Shown: positions 29,250 through 33,847 of the stretch, in pieces
Layout of the letters: each line of letters opens with the position of its first letter
How positions within the stretch are numbered: the first letter of the stretch is position 1
From: a virus
Virus record (IMG/VR): IMGVR_UViG_3300027752_000059
Span: 1 to 33,847 of that record
Length of the DNA: 33,847 bases
Direction: 5' to 3' (one strand)
Notes under the pieces: generated by a model
Seen by the model: only the letters and a program-made list of their open reading frames with translations
Told to the model about the DNA's origin: nothing
The model's database searches: none
Program-made: the position numbers and the translations under genes

Positions 29250-30281
29250 ATGTCGCTGTTTGTAGATTTGAAATATATAAATATGATTTCTCATCGTTTG
29301 GAACGATTCAAGCGTAAGGATGATTACCTGTTTAATTGCAGATGTCCAATTTGCGGTGACTCTTCCGGCAGTAAAATAAAAGCTCGTGGATACATTTATA
29401 AAAAAGAAGATGGATTATTCTATCGATGTCATAACTGTGACTTCGGAACCACTCTCGGCAAATTTGTAGAACAACTTGATCCTACTTTGTACAAAGAGTA
29501 TGTTTTAGAAAAATTCATTGAACCTAAGAAAAAAATAGTAACGATAAAGAAAAAAGAACCTAACCCAGAATACGCTTTCGATTTTAAACCTGCATTTGAT
29601 AAGCCATCATCTCTTATCAGCAGCTTAATGGATCGCCTAGACACCTTGTCAGATAACCATGAAGTTGTTAGATATGTCAAAGCTAGAAAGATACCTGAAT
29701 CAACCTACAACAGATTGTACTACGTTGACGATATTAGGGAGCTTTCACAATTAAACTCCAAATACGCAAAAGCACTAAATATAAAGCAGCCTCGCCTGGC
29801 CATGCCGTTTATCCGCATGGATGGTCAACTGTCGGGTGTAGCTCTTCGGGATATCCGAGGCGGAAAATTAAGATACATCAATCTAAAAGTGAAAGAAGAA
29901 GATCCTACTGTCTTCGGTATGGATGTAGTTGATCTCAAGCGTGAAATCTTCGTAGTCGAAGGTCCTATAGATAGTTTGTTCATCGACAACTCAATAGCAG
30001 CCGCCGGTTCAGCATTCAACAAAATTGACTTGTTGGGCTTGACGCACTTTACTGTGATTTTTGATAATCAACCTAGAAACAAGGAGATATGTAGTTTAAT
30101 ACATAAACAAATAAAATCCGGTAATCGGGTTTGTTTATTTCCAGAGGACATAGTAGAGAAAGATATTAATGATATGGTGTTAGCAGGCTTGACAACAGAC
30201 AATATTAGTAGTATAATAAACAATAATACATACGAAGGTCTTGAGGCCGAACTACGATTTACAGAATGGAGAAAATGCTAA
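29250..30281 (+). CDS. 61: DNA primase, T4 gp61
   Basis: A 343-residue primase (T4 gp61 is 342). The N-terminal zinc ribbon has CPIC (32-35) and CHNC (60-63). The Toprim part has EIFVVEGPIDSLFID with its Glu and Asp, followed by FTVIFDNQPRN, which supplies the acidic metal site. It makes RNA primers and works with helicase gp41. The ribosome site is poor (ATAGG), because the leader is short and shares sequence with the terminator; translation initiation may therefore be modest, which suits a protein needed in small amounts. Confidence 0.93.
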   Translation: MSLFVDLKYINMISHRLERFKRKDDYLFNCRCPICGDSSGSKIKARGYIYKKEDGLFYRCHNCDFGTTLGKFVEQLDPTLYKEYVLEKFIEPKKKIVTIKKKEPNPEYAFDFKPAFDKPSSLISSLMDRLDTLSDNHEVVRYVKARKIPESTYNRLYYVDDIRELSQLNSKYAKALNIKQPRLAMPFIRMDGQLSGVALRDIRGGKLRYINLKVKEEDPTVFGMDVVDLKREIFVVEGPIDSLFIDNSIAAAGSAFNKIDLLGLTHFTVIFDNQPRNKEICSLIHKQIKSGNRVCLFPEDIVEKDINDMVLAGLTTDNISSIINNNTYEGLEAELRFTEWRKC

Positions 30282-30282
30282 G

Positions 30283-30936
30283 ATGTCTGTTTGCCTAATA
30301 GGAATGACTACACCATCCGCTGTAACTGGATGTAATACTGCTAATGAACTCATTGCATATGCTGCACGAGTAAGTAACCCAGAGAACCAAAACAACACAG
30401 AAACAGCATCAAAACTGTTAAAATACCTCATAAAACACGAACATTGGAGCCCTTTTGAGATGGTTTCTGTCACTATGGAGATTACTACTACCCGTGACAT
30501 CTCTAGGCAGATTTTAAGGCATCGTAGTTTTAGTTTCCAGGAATTTAGTCAAAGATACGCAGTCTCTACAAACTTTCAGACTAGAGATTGTAGGTTACAA
30601 GATAGAAAGAACAGGCAAAATAGTATAGAAACAGATGACCCTGATCTATCTAAATGGTGGAAGATGGCACAAGAAGAATTGATACGAAAGTCTAAGTTGG
30701 TATATCAATCAGCATTAGACCACGGAATTGCAAAAGAACAAGCAAGGGCTGTACTACCAGAAGGTAATACAGAAACAACACTATACATGTCAGGCACACT
30801 TCGTTCGTGGGTACACTACTGCAAACTTAGAACTGGCCCGGAAACACAACAAGAACATATCGATGTTGCAGCTAAATGTTGGGACGTTCTCAGCCAACAT
30901 TTTCCAGATGTAGCAAAAGCGGTAGAGGAGCTGTAA
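30283..30936 (+). CDS. thyX: Flavin-dependent thymidylate synthase ThyX
   Basis: A 217-residue enzyme that makes dTMP from dUMP using FAD and methylene-tetrahydrofolate. The ThyX signature RHRSFSFQEFSQR is at 79-91, followed by AVLPEGNTETTLYMSGTLRS and the QQEHIDVA helix. The start is the ATG two bases after the primase stop, with GGAGA upstream; a TTG at 30241 is less likely. T4 itself uses ThyA-type gene td; ThyX is usual in marine relatives. It overlaps nrdA by one base and feeds the same dNTP pathway. Confidence 0.95.
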   Translation: MSVCLIGMTTPSAVTGCNTANELIAYAARVSNPENQNNTETASKLLKYLIKHEHWSPFEMVSVTMEITTTRDISRQILRHRSFSFQEFSQRYAVSTNFQTRDCRLQDRKNRQNSIETDDPDLSKWWKMAQEELIRKSKLVYQSALDHGIAKEQARAVLPEGNTETTLYMSGTLRSWVHYCKLRTGPETQQEHIDVAAKCWDVLSQHFPDVAKAVEEL

Positions 30937-32738
30937 TGGCAAAGAAAGAATATTTAGGAATACAAATAGATTATGCAAGAGACTCCTTGTTTGATAAACT
31001 CGGCGTAGCTCGTTTACAAGAAAGTTATATGCGTGAAGATGAAACTTCACCGCAAGAAAGATTTGCACATGTGAGCAATACATTCAGTAGCAATCCTGAA
31101 CACGCTCAACGACTCTATGATTATAGCAGTAAACATTGGTTATCGTATTCTACTCCTATTCTTTCATTCGGGCGATCTACTAAAGGAATGCCCATCTCAT
31201 GTTTTTTAAATTACATAAATGATACAGCAGAGGGTCTCGTTGAAAATCTTTCTGAAACAAATTGGTTATCTATGCTTGGCGGGGGCGTTGGGATTGGTTT
31301 TGGTATCCGTAGCTCCGATGATAAGTCTGTGGGTGTTATGCCTCATCTCAAGACTTACGATGCATCGTGCCTCGCATATCGCCAAGGACGCACTCGCCGC
31401 GGCTCTTACGCTACTTACTTGGATATTTCTCACCCAGACGTTTTAATGTATCTGGAGATGAGAAAGCCTACAGGTGATCCAAATGTTCGCTGTCTGAATC
31501 TACATCACGGCATCAACATCTCAGATAGGTTCATGGAACTAATTGAACGAGCAATGACCGATCCTAACGCAGATGATGGGTGGAATCTTATTGACCCTCA
31601 CTCAGGTGTAATCAGAGAAACAGTATCAGCTAAATCTCTTTGGCAAAAGATTCTTGAACTACGAATGGAAACAGGTGAACCTTATGTTCACTTCATTGAT
31701 ACTAGTAATCGACACTTGCCTGAGTGGCAGAAAGAATTAGGACTCAAAGTACATCAATCAAACCTGTGTTCAGAAATAATTTTACCAACTAATAAAGATA
31801 GAACAGCCGTTTGCTGCCTTTCTTCTGTAAATCTAGAGTACTATGATGCTTGGAGCAAGAACGGCTTATTCTTAAAAGATATGGCGGAAATGCTAGACAA
31901 TGTATTACAGTACTTTATTGACAATGCCCCTGACCAAGTAGCACGAGCTAAATTCTCAGCAACTCGTGAAAGAAGTATTGGTGTCGGTGCATTAGGCTTT
32001 CACGCTTATCTACAAAGCAAGAATATACCTTGGGAAAGTGCAATAGCTAAGGGTACTAATCTGAGAATGTTTAAACACATACGAGGAAAACTTGATGTCG
32101 CAAATACCGAACTCGCAGAAGAAAGAGGAGAAGCTCCAGACGCTAAAGGAAGAGGCAAGCGATTTAGCCACGTCATGGCGATTGCTCCCAATGCGTCTAG
32201 TAGTATTATTATGGGGAACACTTCGCCTAGTATTGAACCTTTTAGGGCTAATGCTTACCGCCAAGATACATTATCTGGAGCTTTTCTTAATAAAAATAAG
32301 TATCTTGTGGAGCTTATTAAAAATAAGATTGAAACTGGAGCGACTAAACAGGCAGAAGACGAAATCTGGTCCTCAGTAATATCAAACGACGGATCAGTAC
32401 AACACTTAAACTTCCTTGATGCTTGGGAGAAAGATGTGTTCAAAACATCAATGGAAATAGATCAGAGATGGGTTATTGAACACGCTGCAACTCGACAAGA
32501 GTTTATTGACCAAGCACAATCACTCAATCTGTTCTTCCGACCAGACTCTAATATTAAGTATTTACATGCTATTCACTACATGGCATGGAAGCAGGGATTG
32601 AAAACACTTTACTATTGCCGCTCAGAGAAGCTAGGTAAAGCAGATAAAGTATCTAACAAAATAGAAAGGCAGATTATCAAAGAGCTTGATATGACTGCTC
32701 TTGTAAACGATGACACTTGTTTGGCATGTGAAGGCTAA
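30936..32738 (+). CDS. nrdA: Ribonucleotide reductase large subunit (class I NrdA)
   Basis: A 600-residue alpha subunit, much shorter than the 761 of E. coli. It begins close to the catalytic barrel without the N-terminal ATP-cone, so overall activity control by dATP is probably lost. Catalytic residues are N276-x-C278-x-E280 (NLCSE), the redox pair C89 (PISCFLN) and C293 (VCCLSSVNL), and the C-terminal shuttle cysteines DTCLACEG (595/598). It reduces ribonucleotides for phage DNA synthesis with NrdB, which follows. AGAGGAG lies before the ATG, which overlaps the thyX stop. Confidence 0.96.
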   Translation: MAKKEYLGIQIDYARDSLFDKLGVARLQESYMREDETSPQERFAHVSNTFSSNPEHAQRLYDYSSKHWLSYSTPILSFGRSTKGMPISCFLNYINDTAEGLVENLSETNWLSMLGGGVGIGFGIRSSDDKSVGVMPHLKTYDASCLAYRQGRTRRGSYATYLDISHPDVLMYLEMRKPTGDPNVRCLNLHHGINISDRFMELIERAMTDPNADDGWNLIDPHSGVIRETVSAKSLWQKILELRMETGEPYVHFIDTSNRHLPEWQKELGLKVHQSNLCSEIILPTNKDRTAVCCLSSVNLEYYDAWSKNGLFLKDMAEMLDNVLQYFIDNAPDQVARAKFSATRERSIGVGALGFHAYLQSKNIPWESAIAKGTNLRMFKHIRGKLDVANTELAEERGEAPDAKGRGKRFSHVMAIAPNASSSIIMGNTSPSIEPFRANAYRQDTLSGAFLNKNKYLVELIKNKIETGATKQAEDEIWSSVISNDGSVQHLNFLDAWEKDVFKTSMEIDQRWVIEHAATRQEFIDQAQSLNLFFRPDSNIKYLHAIHYMAWKQGLKTLYYCRSEKLGKADKVSNKIERQIIKELDMTALVNDDTCLACEG

Positions 32739-32766
32739 CTAAGAACAAAAATAAGGTAAAGATTCA

Positions 32767-33747
32767 ATGGCAAAAGAAAAACTAAAACTCCAAGACGAAC
32801 GAGCTACGTTCAAACCTTTCAACTATCCTTGGGCCTACGATGCTTGGATAAAACATGAGCAGTCTCATTGGCTGCATACAGAAGTACCGATGAATGAAGA
32901 TGTTAATGATTGGAAAAGTAAACTAAATGAAGCTGAGAAGGGGTTTCTTACTAACATTTTTAGATTCTTTACTCAGGGCGACATTGATGTTGCAGGTGGG
33001 TATGTAAATAATTACTTGCCACACTTTCCGCAACCTGAAGTCCGTATGATGCTAATGGGATTTGCAGCAAGAGAAGCACTACACGTTGCAGCATACTCTC
33101 ACTTAATTGAAACTCTAGGTATGCCTGAGTCAACGTATAATGAGTTTCTTGAATACGAAGCGATGGCTAATAAGCATGAATACTTTTTAGATTTGTCTAA
33201 TGATACACAAGACAAAACAACCATAGCAACTAACATTGCAGCCTTCTCAGCATTCACTGAAGGTATGCAGTTATTCTCTTCATTCATTATGTTGTTGAAT
33301 TTCCCACGACATGGTAAGATGAAAGGCATGGGACAAATTATTACTTGGTCTATTGTTGATGAAACTATGCATGCCGAGTCTATGATTAAATTGTTCCGAG
33401 AGTACATTGAAGAGAACCTTGATATCTGGAACGATGATCTAAAGGGCAAGATATATGCTATTGCTGAAAGAATGGTAGAGCTTGAAGACAAGTTTATTGA
33501 CTTAGCGTTTACACTCGGTGACATGGAAAACTTATCAGCAGATGATGTTAAAAAGTATATCCGATACATATGTGACCGAAGACTGATTAGCTTGGGTCTC
33601 AAAGGCATCTTCAAAGTGAAGAAGAATCCTCTACTGTGGGTCGAGGAAATGATTAACGCACCAACGCATACAAACTTTTTTGAAAACAAAGTGACTGATT
33701 ATAGTAAAGGTGCTATAAGCGGCGATTGGGGTGATGTTTGGGCATGA
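32767..33747 (+). CDS. nrdB: Ribonucleotide reductase small subunit (class I NrdB)
   Basis: A 326-residue beta subunit. The diiron ligands can be placed: D72 (TQGDIDV), E103 and H106 (REALHVAAY), E164 (FTEGMQLF), E198 and H201 (VDETMHAES), with the same spacing as in E. coli NrdB. The radical tyrosine is Y110, so it is a standard Tyr-radical type rather than a metal-only variant. The end GAISGDWGDVWA resembles the tail that binds NrdA. AAGGTAAAGATTCA precedes the ATG. Its stop overlaps the next start (ATGA). Confidence 0.96.
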   Translation: MAKEKLKLQDERATFKPFNYPWAYDAWIKHEQSHWLHTEVPMNEDVNDWKSKLNEAEKGFLTNIFRFFTQGDIDVAGGYVNNYLPHFPQPEVRMMLMGFAAREALHVAAYSHLIETLGMPESTYNEFLEYEAMANKHEYFLDLSNDTQDKTTIATNIAAFSAFTEGMQLFSSFIMLLNFPRHGKMKGMGQIITWSIVDETMHAESMIKLFREYIEENLDIWNDDLKGKIYAIAERMVELEDKFIDLAFTLGDMENLSADDVKKYIRYICDRRLISLGLKGIFKVKKNPLLWVEEMINAPTHTNFFENKVTDYSKGAISGDWGDVWA

Positions 33748-33847
33748 AGCCAAAATTTATAAAATACTTTGCTAAGATAGCAGAAGAGACTGCAAAGTTA
33801 TCTACTGCTAAAAAGCTGCAAGTAGGGTGTGTCATTGTAAAAGATAA
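33744..33847 (+). CDS. Probable dCMP/cytidine deaminase (3' partial)
   Basis: The first 34 residues are visible and run off the window: KPKFIKYFAKIAEETAKLST followed by KKLQVGCVIVKD. The last part matches the 'S-x-x-x-x-V-G-x-V-I-V-K-D' strand that opens the active site of dCMP deaminases such as T4 Cd. The zinc motifs lie beyond the window. Deamination of dCMP to dUMP would supply ThyX, which fits its place behind thyX-nrdA-nrdB. Confidence 0.75.
   Translation, partial: MKPKFIKYFAKIAEETAKLSTAKKLQVGCVIVKD

Noticed and set aside
29276-29283. TATAAATA near the start of the primase gene
   Set aside because: It encodes residues of the primase N-terminus, and no gene starts suitably downstream; taken as chance.
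33099-33689. 196-codon open frame on the minus strand inside nrdB
   Set aside because: It lies wholly within a gene with all catalytic residues; it reads as low-complexity and has no promoter or ribosome site.
1-33847. tRNA genes, CRISPR arrays, insertion sequences, integrase or attachment sites
   Set aside because: Looked for conserved T-arm GGTTCGAATCC-like sequence, spaced direct repeats and transposase or integrase motifs; none seen by eye.

Overview
This window is part of the genome of a T4-like tailed phage (a contractile-tailed, marine-type 'T4 superfamily' myovirus). It is AT-rich, all genes lie on the + strand, and coding is very dense with many ATGA and TAATG overlaps. It carries a nearly complete T4-type replication set: clamp gp45, clamp loader gp44 and gp62, RegA, polymerase gp43, UvsX, helicase gp41 and primase gp61. 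Next to these are structural and lysis genes of the kind found in marine T4-like phages. I see no tRNA, integrase, insertion sequence or CRISPR array. The host cannot be named. Near-consensus sigma70 promoters and a ROSE-like leader before hsp20 fit a proteobacterial host, but that is inference. No stretch over 300 bases lacks a gene.

Layout. (1) 1-4909, accessory early region: a VWA protein (5' end cut off by the window), its AAA+ partner, a ParB-like/nuclease-like fusion and a DUF3310-like protein. (2) 4964-8660, replication core I: gp45, two small genes, gp44, a small gene, a protein with an 11-residue amphipathic repeat, gp62 and RegA. (3) 8667-10144: hsp20 behind a structured leader, an LSm-like protein, a small ORF and a staphylococcal-type nuclease. 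(4) 10149-15990, replication core II: gp43, a small gene, UvsX, a zinc-ribbon protein, gp41 and a membrane EF-hand protein. (5) 15991-17955: a regulatory intergenic region, then small early genes including a winged-helix protein. (6) 17996-29182, late block: a terminator, then a ligase-like protein, a nucleotidylyltransferase, a lysis group (lysozyme, lipase, small membrane protein, spanin pair) interleaved with basic proteins, and a series of virion proteins. (7) 29192-33847: primase followed by nucleotide metabolism genes (ThyX, NrdA, NrdB and the start of a probable dCMP deaminase).

Transcription can be read from the sequence. Ten promoters have a sigma70 -35 and -10, all with a 17-bp spacer and often the form GCTTGACA-N17-TATAATGTA; they precede early genes. 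Late genes are preceded by the T4 late element TATAAATA. At two late genes (18086 and 24489) this element lies exactly 5 nt before the ATG with no Shine-Dalgarno, which predicts leaderless mRNAs. At 29192-29249 a promoter is interlocked with a terminator that should stop late readthrough but not transcripts started there.

The most interesting items are: a ROSE-type RNA thermometer candidate upstream of phage hsp20; leaderless late genes; a short motif resembling the T4 capsid-targeting sequence on several late proteins; a hendecad-repeat protein inserted between the two clamp-loader genes; a ParB-like/PD-(D/E)XK-like fusion; a ligase-like plus nucleotidylyltransferase pair; and a class 3 lipase in the lysis group.
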